A stretch of 64,000 nt of DNA from Moraxella oblonga NBRC 102422 (GCF_001598275.1 NZ_BCYQ01000005.1:62001-126000), one strand, 5' to 3'. Counted from the stretch's first letter, positions 46,430 to 56,966 are shown. Program-made: numbers and translations. The notes: generated by a model from the letters alone, not told the origin.

Positions 46430-46567
46430 GATATTCCCTAAAAAGCTAAGAAAACCCGCCTATATTAGCACATTACACCTTACTTGTGTGATTGTTTTTT
46501 GTGAGTGTACAAATGAGATTGACACATTTTGGCAAAATCATGGCATAATAAGCAACACTTTTGACAA

Positions 46568-47647
46568 ATGAGTAATAAAAAAATGGCAACTGGTATCATC
46601 ATGGCAGACGTGGACGGTTTGACACTGACCGAAGACGACAAATTATTTTTGACAAATGAAGGCTTGGGGGGCATTATCTTGTTTAAAAGAAATGTGGCAA
46701 ACCCTGCCCAAGTACGACAGCTAACCGACCACATACGAGCAATCAACCCCACACTCATCATCTCTGCCGACCAAGAAGGCGGACGAGTAGCACGTTTTCG
46801 CGATGGCTTTACGCCCTTGCCTGCCATGGGGAATCTTGGCAAAATCTATGATAAAAATCAAGAGCTTGCCCTATCGCTTGCCTACGATACAGGTTATTTG
46901 ATGGCGTGCGAAGTACTGGCGGTGGGTGTGGATATTAGCTTTGCTCCTGTGCTTGACATTGATGGGTGTAGTCTTGTGATTGGCGACCGTGCTTTTCATG
47001 CTGATGTCAATGTGGTAACTGCATTATCATCACGATTGATAGATGGCATGAATGAGGCTGGCATGAAAGCCACAGGCAAACATTTCCCCGGTCATGGCTC
47101 TATCGCCCCTGATTCGCATATAGCAGATGCAGTTGATGAGCGGACACTTGATGAGATTTGGGATTGTGATTTGGTAAGTTTTAGAAACAACCTATCCAAA
47201 CTCTCCGCACTCATGCCCGCCCATGTGATTTTTAGCCAAATTGATGACAAACCTGCTGGTTTTTCAAAAATATGGCTACAAGAGATTTTAAGAAATCAGT
47301 TGGGCTATGATGGCGTGCTGTTTTCGGACGATTTATCCATGAAAGCTGCTCATGTCGCAGGGGACGTAACTGCTCGTGTGCAGTCTGCCATTGAGGCTGG
47401 GTGCGACATGGCATTGGTCTGCAATAGTCGTGATGACGCTGTGCGTGCGGTGGAATTTGCCAACACTCTGCCAAACACCCCAAACCGCTTTGCCAAGATG
47501 AAAAGCGTCATTCCTACATGGCTTGGGGATTTGGAGACAACCTGTCAAATATTCCCCCATTATCAAACCGCCAAAACCAATGTGTTAAATGCCTTTTTTA
47601 CCCAAAAATCCGCAAGTGATGAAAAAGACCCCACTCATTATATTTAA
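46568..47647 (+). CDS. nagZ: beta-N-acetylhexosaminidase NagZ
   Basis: Cytoplasmic family-3 glycoside hydrolase that removes GlcNAc from anhydromuropeptides during peptidoglycan recycling. Motifs: ISADQEGGRVARFRDGFT, SFAPVLDI, KHFPGHGSIAPDSH with the catalytic His of the Asp-His dyad, and LFSDDLSMKAA with the nucleophile Asp. 359 residues; a second ATG five codons in is an alternative start. Its stop overlaps, tail to tail, the stop of the DUF2628 gene. Functionally linked to the lytic transglycosylase at 1.2 kb, whose products it processes. Confidence 0.97.
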   Translation: MSNKKMATGIIMADVDGLTLTEDDKLFLTNEGLGGIILFKRNVANPAQVRQLTDHIRAINPTLIISADQEGGRVARFRDGFTPLPAMGNLGKIYDKNQELALSLAYDTGYLMACEVLAVGVDISFAPVLDIDGCSLVIGDRAFHADVNVVTALSSRLIDGMNEAGMKATGKHFPGHGSIAPDSHIADAVDERTLDEIWDCDLVSFRNNLSKLSALMPAHVIFSQIDDKPAGFSKIWLQEILRNQLGYDGVLFSDDLSMKAAHVAGDVTARVQSAIEAGCDMALVCNSRDDAVRAVEFANTLPNTPNRFAKMKSVIPTWLGDLETTCQIFPHYQTAKTNVLNAFFTQKSASDEKDPTHYI

Positions 47648-48576
47648 ATGCACCGTTTGGGAGTCTGCTCTTTATTCAAAGACGTTTGACATCGCCACAT
47701 CGCCTGCTCACCTTGCACGTGATAAATGGTGAGTGTGCGACCATTTAGATACCGCACAGGGTACATCGCCCCAGAGACGGTTGCCACCACTGCACAATCT
47801 GTATTGGCATAATCAAGCCTATCAACTACCTGCATACTCACCTTTTGATTGTCAATGGTAACAGGTAGGTTGGTGGGGCATTGTCCTGTTTTTTCATAAA
47901 TGAGAGCAATCCGTTTTTGAATGGCGGTAACAGATTGATAACTTTCAAAAATCACCTGCTTTTCTTGACGTATGGCAATCATTGGTACAAATTGCACCAC
48001 AATGATAGCAAGCAACACCCCAAAAATCCCAAATGCTCCTGCCATACCAAACAGACTGGTTTGTCCGTGTTTGATAAGATGGCCTTTTTGGGCATCTTTA
48101 TCACTTGGATAAAACGCCACCGCATCAGCTATCTCACGGCGTGCCATGCGATAATAATAAGCATCTGCCCAACGTGCCACCATACCCGCCCAAAATAGCC
48201 ACACCGCCCCACCTATGGCAACACGCACATACATCTGGTGAGCGTCTGGCAATTTACCAATGAACAAAAATTCACAAATTGCCAAAATAATGACGATATT
48301 TAACTTAATAAATGACCAACCAGCAATACAATAAACCATACAATCTAGGTAGCGTTTTCGGTACATCAACCAACCAAAAGTTGTCAAAAATGCTGACCAA
48401 TTCCAACGAGCGTGCAGTTTGCCCACCTTGTCAAATTCACCAAACCGCTTTAAATAATACGCTTGCGAACGATGACCGATAAACCATTTATCCAGTTGCA
48501 CCCTCTCAGTCTCTGATAGCTGTGGCAAATAAAATGGTGGTGGCGTAGTATCTTCTAAAAAGGGTAAACGAAACAT
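47644..48576 (-). CDS. DUF2628 membrane protein with a pilin-like C-terminal region
   Basis: 310 residues from the ATG at 48576; a longer reading would run into trmB on the other strand. The N-terminal half fits DUF2628 (KLHARWNWSAFLTTFGWLMYRKRYLDCMVY) with membrane segments to about residue 145. A further membrane helix near 180-200 is followed by a C-terminal domain of about 100 residues: VTAIQKRIALIYEKTGQCPTNLP and cysteine-containing VVATVSGAMYPVRYLNGRTLTIYHV. That domain looks like the globular head of minor-pilin/GspH-type proteins. Function unknown. Divergent from trmB across 62 bp. Confidence 0.78.
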   Translation of the reverse strand: MFRLPFLEDTTPPPFYLPQLSETERVQLDKWFIGHRSQAYYLKRFGEFDKVGKLHARWNWSAFLTTFGWLMYRKRYLDCMVYCIAGWSFIKLNIVIILAICEFLFIGKLPDAHQMYVRVAIGGAVWLFWAGMVARWADAYYYRMARREIADAVAFYPSDKDAQKGHLIKHGQTSLFGMAGAFGIFGVLLAIIVVQFVPMIAIRQEKQVIFESYQSVTAIQKRIALIYEKTGQCPTNLPVTIDNQKVSMQVVDRLDYANTDCAVVATVSGAMYPVRYLNGRTLTIYHVQGEQAMWRCQTSLNKEQTPKRCI

Positions 48577-48638
48577 GATAATTTTGTATTTTTCATTTAT
48601 AATAATGGCTATTTTACGCTTTTTAGAGCAAATATACC

Positions 48639-49478
48639 ATGACAAATTCCACAAACACCCCCAAATCCCCCTTAGCCCCAATCGGAGGCGACCGCCAAAC
48701 TCCTGACATCTCACCCGAAGTTATCAGCCAAGAAGTCCAAAACCTTGCTCGCACGCCTGCCGAATATAGCCATGCCATTGCCACTTTTATGAGACGGCGA
48801 ACCCACCTAAGCCAATATGCCCAAACCGCCCTAACCGACCCCGCCTTTGCACCCTACATCATCAATCATGGTCAAAATTTGGGCAGATTGGGCGATGTCT
48901 CAAACATCAAGGATTTACGTAGTTATTTTTCCGACACGCCCAATGACACAAACGCCCCTTTGACATTAGAAATCGGCTTTGGTATGGGCGACAGTCTCAT
49001 TGAAATGGCAAAAGCTGACCCCACTCGCAACTTTGTAGGCATTGAAGTTCACGAACCGGGCATTGGGCGTTGTGCTTATCTTGCTCACGAAATGGGCTTA
49101 ACCAACCTAAAAGTACTCAACGGCGATGCCATTGCTCTTTTAAAAAATTTACCCAACGAACACATAGACACAATTCAGCTTTATTTTCCTGACCCATGGC
49201 AAAAAAAACGTCATTATAAACGTCGTTTTGTTACCACCGAACGCATGACTTTGGTGGCGGACAAATTAAAAGTAGGTGGCATTTTTCATAGTGCAACTGA
49301 CTGGGAACACTATGCGTTATGGATGCTTGAAGTGTTAGACCATATGGAACAGTTTGACAACCTATCAGGCAAGGGCAATTTTGCACCCCGCCCCAATTTT
49401 CGTCCTGCCACCAAATTTGAAAAACGGGGTGTGGATTATGGGCGTGCCTCTTGGGATTTGTTGTATCAAAAGGTATAA
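48639..49478 (+). CDS. trmB: tRNA (guanine46-N7)-methyltransferase
   Basis: SAM-dependent methylation of G46 in the tRNA variable loop. Rossmann motif [17 protein letters not shown], then [33 protein letters not shown] and the [15 protein letters not shown] region: the standard TrmB series. 279 residues against about 239 in E. coli because of an N-terminal extension of about 35 residues ([20 protein letters not shown]) that is probably disordered. Ends before a terminator. Confidence 0.97.
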   Translation: MTNSTNTPKSPLAPIGGDRQTPDISPEVISQEVQNLARTPAEYSHAIATFMRRRTHLSQYAQTALTDPAFAPYIINHGQNLGRLGDVSNIKDLRSYFSDTPNDTNAPLTLEIGFGMGDSLIEMAKADPTRNFVGIEVHEPGIGRCAYLAHEMGLTNLKVLNGDAIALLKNLPNEHIDTIQLYFPDPWQKKRHYKRRFVTTERMTLVADKLKVGGIFHSATDWEHYALWMLEVLDHMEQFDNLSGKGNFAPRPNFRPATKFEKRGVDYGRASWDLLYQKV

Positions 49479-49496
49479 AAGGTTATTGAACAATCT

Positions 49497-49522
49497 AAAA
49501 ACCGCTTTTTTTGGCGGTTTTT
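49497..49522. terminator. terminator of trmB
   Basis: Stem AAAAACCGC / GCGGTTTTT with a T-rich loop, 19 bp past the stop. The rest of the gap to 49774 is very AT-rich with no gene seen. Confidence 0.8.
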
Positions 49523-49774
49523 ATTAAAATTTTATAAAAATATTGAATATATTGATTTTTCATGTAAAAATAACCCCATCAACCCAATAATAAAAAAAAT
49601 CTTAACTTTCTTTATTGGTTTTTAAACATCAACTTATTTACCACCCTTTTTATGCCTTGCAATATCTAATTACAGAAAAATTATTAAAAAATTATTGCAT
49701 TTTGTTAAAAAATTAGGTAAATTTGTCAAAATTTTGTTGTGGTTATACTTATTATATTATATATTGGGTTGATT

Positions 49775-50659
49775 ATGAAACGCATTACCCTTAATACATC
49801 ATCATCTGGTTTAGAGTACCTACACAACGTACCGCACCGCGTTGAGACGATACCCCTACATCTTCTTATTAACAACGTAGATTTTATTGACGGACAAAAC
49901 ATCAACCCCGATTCTTTTCGCAAAATCATCTCTGTCGCCCCAAATACGATTGCTAAAACATCGCCTGCTACCGAAGAGGAGGTAACACGGATTTTTGAAA
50001 ATTTGGTCAAACGTGGCTACCAAGAAGTTTTTGTTTGTACATTATCTGCCAAATTTAGTAAAAGTTATGACATTTTGCAAAAGGTCAAACAAAACTTTTC
50101 ACACATCATGGATATTTATATTTATGACACTCGCACACTCAATCTGGGGGAAAGTGCGTTAGCATACGAAGCAGACTGCCTTATGCAAGAAGGTTGGGCA
50201 ATGGATGACATTGCCCACCACTTAGATGATTTGCGTAGCCGTCATTTGTTTATCTTTACGCTTAGCGATTTAAGCTACATCATTCGCAACAAAAAACTCT
50301 CTACCACGTCAGGATTTTTTGCCAACTTATTCAACATCAAGCCCATCATGCACATCAACCATGACGGCTACATCACACCTTATAAAAAAGTACGAGGATT
50401 TGAGCAAACACTACACAAAATGGTAGAACTTGTGGGCGAAACGGTAGGCAACAACGAAACCTACTTCTATGTGGCAGATGGCGGTGTCAAAGACCTACAA
50501 GAGATGTTTATTAGAGTTCTTGATGAGGGTTTTGGACTAAAAAATCCACCACTCATTCCCATTTCTACCATTTCTTTGGCAAACCATGGACCACAAGGTA
50601 TTGGCATGGGGGCATTTTATGGTAAACTACCTCGAATCATACAACACCTACAACAATAA
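49775..50659 (+). CDS. DegV family protein
   Basis: Fatty-acid-binding protein family; in Firmicutes FakB homologs present fatty acids to a kinase. 294 residues from the ATG at 49775; the frame is open 12 codons further back but that part is hydrophobic and lacks a ribosome site. Landmarks: TIPLHLLINNVDFIDGQNI, TSPATEEEVTRIFENLVKRGYQEVFVCTLSAKFSKSYDIL, IYDTRTLNLGESALAYEA, LFIFTLSDLSYIIRNKKLS, NIKPIMHINHDGYITPYKKVRG. No FakA kinase partner is in the window. Confidence 0.9.
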   Translation: MKRITLNTSSSGLEYLHNVPHRVETIPLHLLINNVDFIDGQNINPDSFRKIISVAPNTIAKTSPATEEEVTRIFENLVKRGYQEVFVCTLSAKFSKSYDILQKVKQNFSHIMDIYIYDTRTLNLGESALAYEADCLMQEGWAMDDIAHHLDDLRSRHLFIFTLSDLSYIIRNKKLSTTSGFFANLFNIKPIMHINHDGYITPYKKVRGFEQTLHKMVELVGETVGNNETYFYVADGGVKDLQEMFIRVLDEGFGLKNPPLIPISTISLANHGPQGIGMGAFYGKLPRIIQHLQQ

Positions 50660-50665
50660 CCTACC

Positions 50666-50689
50666 AACCGCCATTACCAAATGGCGGTT
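50666..50689 (+). terminator. terminator of the DegV gene
   Basis: Stem AACCGCCATT / ATGGCGGTT followed by TTTT, directly after the stop codon. Confidence 0.85.
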
Positions 50690-50747
50690 TTTTGTACCAA
50701 CAAAACGTTACTATTTTTTACATAATGATAAAGTTTTCCCCAAAAGC

Positions 50748-50756
50748 TGTGGATAA
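50748..50756 (-). promoter_or_regulatory. DnaA box 1
   Basis: TGTGGATAA, a perfect match to the 9-mer TTATCCACA on the minus strand, in the first tandem unit. Confidence 0.75.
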
Positions 50757-50882
50757 CTGTGCCAATTTTTACCATTTTTATCATAAAAAACCTTACAACA
50801 TCAGGCTTTGATGATGATTGGTTAATTTTTATACAATTTAAAAAATAACCACAAAACCCACCTCTCACTTTTCCCCAAAAGC

Positions 50883-50903
50883 TGTGGATAACCTTGTGGA
50901 TAA
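50883..50903 (-). promoter_or_regulatory. DnaA boxes 2 and 3
   Basis: Perfect TGTGGATAA 9-mers at 50883-50891 and 50895-50903, 12 bp start to start, same orientation as box 1. Three consensus boxes within 160 bp are unlikely by chance. Confidence 0.75.
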
Positions 50904-51200
50904 CTTAGATTTTTCTTGATGAAAGTGTGAAATTACAAGGCTTTGATGATGATTGATTATTTTTTATACAATAAAAATTTATATTTAAAATCAATGAGTT
51001 GTATAAAAATAAAAAACCACTTTTTAATGTATTGATACCAAAAGAACGCCAAAATACAATAAGGTCATACAAAAGAGCTTTAAACATGATACCAACAAGC
51101 AACCATTTGTCGGGGCGAGTTACAATTTTCCCCAAGATTGTATCAAACTTTTGATTTGGTTAGCACACCCCCATTTGTCAGGAAAAATTTACCTTGCATG

Positions 51201-51234
51201 AAAAATCTCCCAACCTGAACAGTTGAGAGATTTT
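51201..51234 (-). terminator. terminator of groEL
   Basis: On the minus strand AATCTCTCAAC / GTTGGGAGATT stem (one mismatch) followed by a TTT run, 25 bp after the groEL stop. Confidence 0.8.
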
Positions 51235-51258
51235 AACATTAAGCATATGCAGATGAGC

Positions 51259-52902
<1,644 letters not shown>

Positions 52903-52931
52903 TTAAATTGTTTAACTTATAAAACTTGATT

Positions 52932-53007
52932 AAAAACCGTTCGTGGTGAACTTGTCGAACCATTGAACGGTTTTTTCCTTCACCCTTCGACAAACTCAGG
53001 GCGAACG
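52932..53007 (-). repeat. repeat hairpins between groES and groEL
   Basis: Two adjacent palindromic units. The first (52932-52976) has 11-bp arms AAAAACCGTTC / GAACGGTTTTT around GTGGTGAACTTGTCGAACCA; read in the groES-to-groEL direction it ends in TTTTTAA like an intrinsic terminator. The second (52984-53007) reads CCTTCGACAAACTCAGGGCGAAC. The sequence matches the inner part of the Correia-like repeats at 18.3, 28.3, 54.9 and 57.0 kb but lacks their TATA-ended termini. Confidence 0.75.
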
Positions 53008-53017
53008 AAAAACCTAA

Positions 53018-53302
53018 TTATTCAAGTACACCCAAAACATCACTTTCTTTCATGATGAGTAGCTCTTCGCCATCAACTTTGACAGTTTGACCTGCATATT
53101 GACCAAACAGTACTTTATCGCCCACTTTCACATCTAGGGGACGCACGCCATTATCGGTAATCTGACCTTTGCCGACGGCGATGATTTCGCCTTGTTGGGG
53201 TTTTTCTTGGGCAGAACCAGGCAAAATGATACCGCCAGCCGTTTTTTGCTCTTCTTCGGTACGGCGAACCACGATACGGTCATGTAAAGGACGAATTGAC
53301 AT
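53018..53302 (-). CDS. groS: co-chaperonin GroES
   Basis: 10-kDa lid of the GroEL chamber. The start is ATG 53302 (GGAG six bases upstream), giving the standard 94 residues beginning [13 protein letters not shown]; an upstream in-frame extension has no family match and covers the promoter. Motifs [24 protein letters not shown] and [31 protein letters not shown]. Confidence 0.98.
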   Translation of the reverse strand: MSIRPLHDRIVVRRTEEEQKTAGGIILPGSAQEKPQQGEIIAVGKGQITDNGVRPLDVKVGDKVLFGQYAGQTVKVDGEELLIMKESDVLGVLE

Positions 53303-53340
53303 AGATTTCTCCATCAAAATGATAAAAACTTGGCTAGAAA

Positions 53341-53366
53341 ATGGAGTTTTTGATAAAAATTTCAAG
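53341..53366 (-). promoter_or_regulatory. sigma-32 (RpoH) heat-shock promoter of groESL
   Basis: On the minus strand: perfect -35 CTTGAAA (53360-53366), 13-bp spacer, -10 CTCCAT followed by TT (53341-53346). This is the gammaproteobacterial heat-shock promoter layout, about 40 bp before groES. Confidence 0.75.
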
Positions 53367-53383
53367 GATAATTCTAAAAAATT

Positions 53384-54847
53384 TTACCACTCACAATACA
53401 TGACTTTTTCGCCAAAATCCGTCTTCGGGTCAGTCAAATATCGCACCACGTGGTCATCTACGCACAAATTTGTACCAAACAAACTGACTGTATGTCCATG
53501 ATAAGGTACAACAATCAACGGATCATCAAAGCGCTCCGCCATTGTCTTGGCATTGGCAAAAGGCGTAGCAAGGTCATGTTCGTGCGACACAAATAGTAGA
53601 TTTGGTGTACGTTCATTGACCAGATTTTCCGCCAAATTATCGCCTGCTTGGTATTGCCAATAAAAACAAGTATCCAAATATTCTTCGTCCCTGATAGGCA
53701 TGATGTCATCATAATGAGCCTGTTTGTCCACGTGCTTGGCGTGTTTGATGTAGTCCTCTTTGGATAGTTTTGGGGCAGAATCAGCACAGTTTACGAGTAT
53801 CAATGCGTCATTATTAAACCCTTTTTGGGCAAATTCACTAAGTCGTTTTTGGGCATCATAAAGGTTGGTTTTGCCTTGATTTAGTTCATCAAACATCATC
53901 ACCATATCATACCAAAACACTTGGTAATTGACATTTTCATCAAATATTTTTAGCATACTTTTGGCACTAATCTTGTCGCCATCTTGGTCGGTAAGATTTT
54001 TGGCTTCAATGTCATGCAATGTCTCCAAAAAAGCCACACTTGGCTCTTTATCCCCATCAAACACACATGAAACCTCCGCCAAACAAAATGTCATAAAGCC
54101 CTCAAAAGCCAGCTGTGCGTTGTGATATTGATTGGTCAGCATCGTAAACAAATCCTCTGTCGTATCCACCACGCCGTCCGCCACACCTGCCCTTAGTCTT
54201 GTGGGATAATGCTTAGCGTATTGGCTGACAAGTTTTGTGCCATATGAATATCCCACCATACTCCACGTCTCCACGCCCAGACGTGTGCGAATGCTATCCA
54301 AATCCTTGACGACTTCTTTTGAGCCGATAAAGGGCAAAACATCTGCTCCTATTTTTTGGGTACAAGCATCCAAGTAATCTTTCGCCCCCTCAACCTCATC
54401 AAGTCCACCACAATCTATCACAGGGCTAGACGGTGCAATACCACGTGGGGTGTACCCTATCAAATGAAAGTTATCTTTGACCTTGTCCGCATACTCACCA
54501 CCAAGCATCATAAATGGCATCTGCAAACTATTTGCACCGGGTCCACCGTCCAATAGTAGCAAATCCCCAATTGGGTTGGGATTTTTACTAGGCAAACGTG
54601 TCAAAGCAAGCGTAAACTGCTTACCATCAGGGTTGGCATAGTCCACAGGCACTTGTATCGTTGCACATTGTAGCTTGGCTGGTGGTTTTTCAAGCACAAA
54701 CCACGACCAGTACGCCAATCTTTGACAAGAATGCCAACGCACCTCGCCCTGCACATCTACTTGCCGATAAATAGACACAACCACCACAAACAACCAAAAG
54801 AACAAAACAGCAAACGCAAAACCAAGATATTTTAAAATTTTTTGCAT
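53384..54847 (-). CDS. alpha/beta hydrolase with TAP-like C-terminal domain
   Basis: Membrane-anchored or exported hydrolase of the tripeptidyl aminopeptidase group. 487 residues from the ATG at 54847. One N-terminal hydrophobic segment (MQKILKYLGFAFAVLFFWLFVVVVSIY). Oxyanion-side motif LLLLDGGPGANSLQMP, TPRGIAPSSPVIDCGG, nucleophile Ser in MVGYSYGTKLVSQYA, the Asp in SHEHDLATPFANA and the catalytic His in VPYHGHTVSLFGTNLCVDDHVVRYL of the TAP-like domain. Substrate unknown; probably short peptides or esters in the periplasm. Lies directly upstream of groES on the same strand but separated by the heat-shock promoter. Confidence 0.9.
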   Translation of the reverse strand: MQKILKYLGFAFAVLFFWLFVVVVSIYRQVDVQGEVRWHSCQRLAYWSWFVLEKPPAKLQCATIQVPVDYANPDGKQFTLALTRLPSKNPNPIGDLLLLDGGPGANSLQMPFMMLGGEYADKVKDNFHLIGYTPRGIAPSSPVIDCGGLDEVEGAKDYLDACTQKIGADVLPFIGSKEVVKDLDSIRTRLGVETWSMVGYSYGTKLVSQYAKHYPTRLRAGVADGVVDTTEDLFTMLTNQYHNAQLAFEGFMTFCLAEVSCVFDGDKEPSVAFLETLHDIEAKNLTDQDGDKISAKSMLKIFDENVNYQVFWYDMVMMFDELNQGKTNLYDAQKRLSEFAQKGFNNDALILVNCADSAPKLSKEDYIKHAKHVDKQAHYDDIMPIRDEEYLDTCFYWQYQAGDNLAENLVNERTPNLLFVSHEHDLATPFANAKTMAERFDDPLIVVPYHGHTVSLFGTNLCVDDHVVRYLTDPKTDFGEKVMYCEW

Positions 54848-54899
54848 AATAAACAACCCAACCAACACGCCACCAAAATATCACGATATATCGGTAAAG

Positions 54900-55040
54900 T
54901 ATAGTAAATTATATTCAAAAACAAACAAAGGTTTTTCATTCGTGGTGAGCTTGTAAAACCATAACAAAAAACTGTTCACTCCGAAGGCTTAGCTTGGGGA
55001 GAACGGTTTTGGTGGTTTTTGAAGTTAAATCACTATATAT
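54900..55040 (-). repeat. Correia-like intergenic repeat, copy C
   Basis: About 141 bp. Left terminus TATAGTAAATTATATTCAAAAAC, right terminus TTTTGAAGTTAAATCACTATATA, core TTCGTGGTGAGCTTGTAAAACC and GGCTTAGCTTGGGGAGAACGG. Same orientation as copy D. It fills about half of the gap between the TAP-like hydrolase and the DUF3108 gene; the rest is AT-rich with no gene. Confidence 0.75.
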
Positions 55041-55184
55041 AAACACAATCTCTCATTTACGATTGGGCAAGATTTAGATGATTTAGCAAGTTTTATCACA
55101 AAACGCTACATTTCATCGCAAAACCATCATTGAATTTGTAACAAAATTTGTCCATTATATACGCATATTTTACGGAGTAACCCC

Positions 55185-55877
55185 ATGAGCCTATTTTCTA
55201 AAATTCTAAAAACCACCACCGTTGCCACCATAAGCGTAGGGGCAACTTTATCCGCCAATGCTGCCGATTTATCAGGATTTACCGCCACTTATGCGGTAAA
55301 AGCAGACGGCAAATCAGGTACTGCCACTCGCACTCTTACCAAAAATGGCAATAACTACAACTACACCGTCAAAGGCAGTGCAGGGGGCATTGCAAGCATC
55401 AACCAATCTGCCAATTTTAGCTTATCAAATGGCAAAATCTTGCCATCTAATGCCACCATGTCTGTCAAGGTACTAGGCGTAGGCAATACCCACAGCGTGC
55501 AATTTAACAATAATGCCAAAACAGTCGCCAGCACCTACAAAGGCAAAACTGAAAATCTAAAAATGACCGCCCAAGCCTATGATGATTTAAGCCTAGAATC
55601 CCAAATACGCCAAGAAATGATTAATGGTAAATTTAGTGGCACTTATCATTTGGTCAAGAAAAAAGCCATTGAAACCACCAAATTTAAAAAATCAGGCAAA
55701 AGCACACTCACTGTCCCTGCTGGCACTTATGAAGTGATTCGCATTGACCGTGTACACGAAGATAACGACCGTGCCACCAGTTTTTGGGTTGCTCCTAGCC
55801 TCAATTACGTACCTGTCAAGGTCAGCCAAATCAACAACGGCAAGACCATCAGCATGGAACTTACCAAAGTTAATTAA
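55185..55877 (+). CDS. exported DUF3108 protein
   Basis: 230 residues. Signal peptide (SLFSKILKTTTVATISVGATLSANA) and then a single beta-rich DUF3108 domain: FTATYAVKADGKSGTATRTLTKNGNNYNYTVKG, ANFSLSNGKILPSN, AYDDLSLESQIRQEMINGKFSGTYHLV, LTVPAGTYEVIRIDR and ATSFWVAPSLNYVPVKVSQINNGK. The fold is an LolA-like half-barrel expected in the periplasm; function is not established. GGAG ribosome site seven bases upstream. Followed by a 13-bp-stem hairpin. Confidence 0.88.
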   Translation: MSLFSKILKTTTVATISVGATLSANAADLSGFTATYAVKADGKSGTATRTLTKNGNNYNYTVKGSAGGIASINQSANFSLSNGKILPSNATMSVKVLGVGNTHSVQFNNNAKTVASTYKGKTENLKMTAQAYDDLSLESQIRQEMINGKFSGTYHLVKKKAIETTKFKKSGKSTLTVPAGTYEVIRIDRVHEDNDRATSFWVAPSLNYVPVKVSQINNGKTISMELTKVN

Positions 55878-55894
55878 ACCACATCAAACCCAAT

Positions 55895-55931
55895 CACTTT
55901 GATTTTGGCGATGTTTGTCAAAATCAAAGTG
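55895..55931. terminator. hairpin between DUF3108 and RarD-like genes
   Basis: Perfect 13-bp stem CACTTTGATTTTG / CAAAATCAAAGTG between convergent genes. No T-tract follows, so it may work mainly as an mRNA 3' stabiliser. Confidence 0.5.
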
Positions 55932-55964
55932 TGATTTGTGGGCATTTATCCAACCAACGACCAA

Positions 55965-56888
55965 TTACGCCACTCGCCTCATCTGTTTGGCAACCCCCTG
56001 CACCAAAAGACAAGCTATCCCAAGCCAAATCAATCCAAAGCTACCTAGCATTTGCCATTCAAATACCCCACCAAGTAACGTAACCGCAAGGATAAAAAGT
56101 AGGGCAGGTTCAAGATAGCCTAACAATCCAAATAAAGAGGTTGGCAACAAACGGTTGGCTTCCAAGTTAGCTTGTTGGGACACCACACTAATCAGCCCAA
56201 GCCCCAACACCTTTAACAACATAATACCTGAACCTAGAACCATCAAGGTATCCGACCCATTCACCATCAGCATGGTAAGGCACACAGGCACAACCAAACT
56301 GGTATCCACAAACAGCCCTGTCAAAGCAGGAATGTTTTGTTTGCGTCTCATCACATAAAAAACAGGGTAGGTCAAACACACCCAAAAAGTTGCCCAACTG
56401 ATTTGCCCAATCCTCAAAATCTCCACACCCACACCCACGCCTGCAAATGCAACCGCCAACCATTGCAATCTGGTCAACCTCTCACCCATGACAAATCCCA
56501 CCAGCACCATCATAAGTGGCAACAAAAAATACCCCATGGACAACGCCACACCATAACCATTCATGGGAGCATAGACAAACAACCAAAGCTGACTGGCAAA
56601 AATCGGTGTTGGTATCAACAGCCACAGCCAGCCCTTGACCCCCTTGACATTACTTAAACCATCAAGTACAAATCTCCACTTACCTAGCAAGCTAATCAAC
56701 CCCACCAGACACACCCACATCATCACCATTCGCCAATAAAAAATATTCGTCCCTGTCAACGCTGGCAACCACTTGCCATAGGCATACACCATCGCAAACA
56801 TGACATTGGATAAAACAGCAAGTATCACACCCTTCATGACGGTGTTGGTAGTTGGATAAAGTTTGGGGTGCGTGATTGATTTTGTCAT
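55965..56888 (-). CDS. EamA-family transporter, RarD-like
   Basis: Inner-membrane drug/metabolite transporter superfamily member. 307 residues, ten hydrophobic helices in two five-helix EamA repeats (GVILAVLSNVMFAMVYAYGKWLPALTGTNIFYWRM; SVVSQQANLEANRLLPTSLFGLLGYLEPALLFILAV). The combination with GYGVALSMGYFLLPLMMVLVGFVMGERLTRLQWLAV is characteristic of RarD. E. coli RarD is linked to chloramphenicol sensitivity, but the natural substrate is not firmly known. Convergent with the DUF3108 gene, alone on its strand. Confidence 0.88.
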   Translation of the reverse strand: MTKSITHPKLYPTTNTVMKGVILAVLSNVMFAMVYAYGKWLPALTGTNIFYWRMVMMWVCLVGLISLLGKWRFVLDGLSNVKGVKGWLWLLIPTPIFASQLWLFVYAPMNGYGVALSMGYFLLPLMMVLVGFVMGERLTRLQWLAVAFAGVGVGVEILRIGQISWATFWVCLTYPVFYVMRRKQNIPALTGLFVDTSLVVPVCLTMLMVNGSDTLMVLGSGIMLLKVLGLGLISVVSQQANLEANRLLPTSLFGLLGYLEPALLFILAVTLLGGVFEWQMLGSFGLIWLGIACLLVQGVAKQMRRVA

Positions 56889-56966
56889 ATGGTTAGATAC
56901 CCATCATGGTGAAAGTTGGTTAGAAGCGTTAGACCAATCATTTTTTATGATGGTCTGTACTGTCAT

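Larger units (their letters stand above)
50734..51003. repeat. 135-bp tandem duplication carrying DnaA boxes
   Basis: Two units, 50734-50868 and about 50869-51003. Matching landmarks repeat at exactly 135-bp spacing: a 24-bp block containing CCCCAAAAGCTGTGGATAAC (50734 and 50869), AGGCTTTGATGATGATTG (50803 and 50938) and TTTTTATACAA (50826 and 50961). The remainder of each unit has diverged. The second unit ends in an 11-bp inverted repeat (50961-50971 with 50999-51009) around an AT-only-like loop. No gene was found in 50690-51200. Confidence 0.85.

Noticed and set aside
50690-51200. Calling this gap the chromosomal origin oriC
   Set aside because: Three DnaA boxes support binding, but none of the usual origin genes is adjacent and no skew can be computed here; kept as a finding only.
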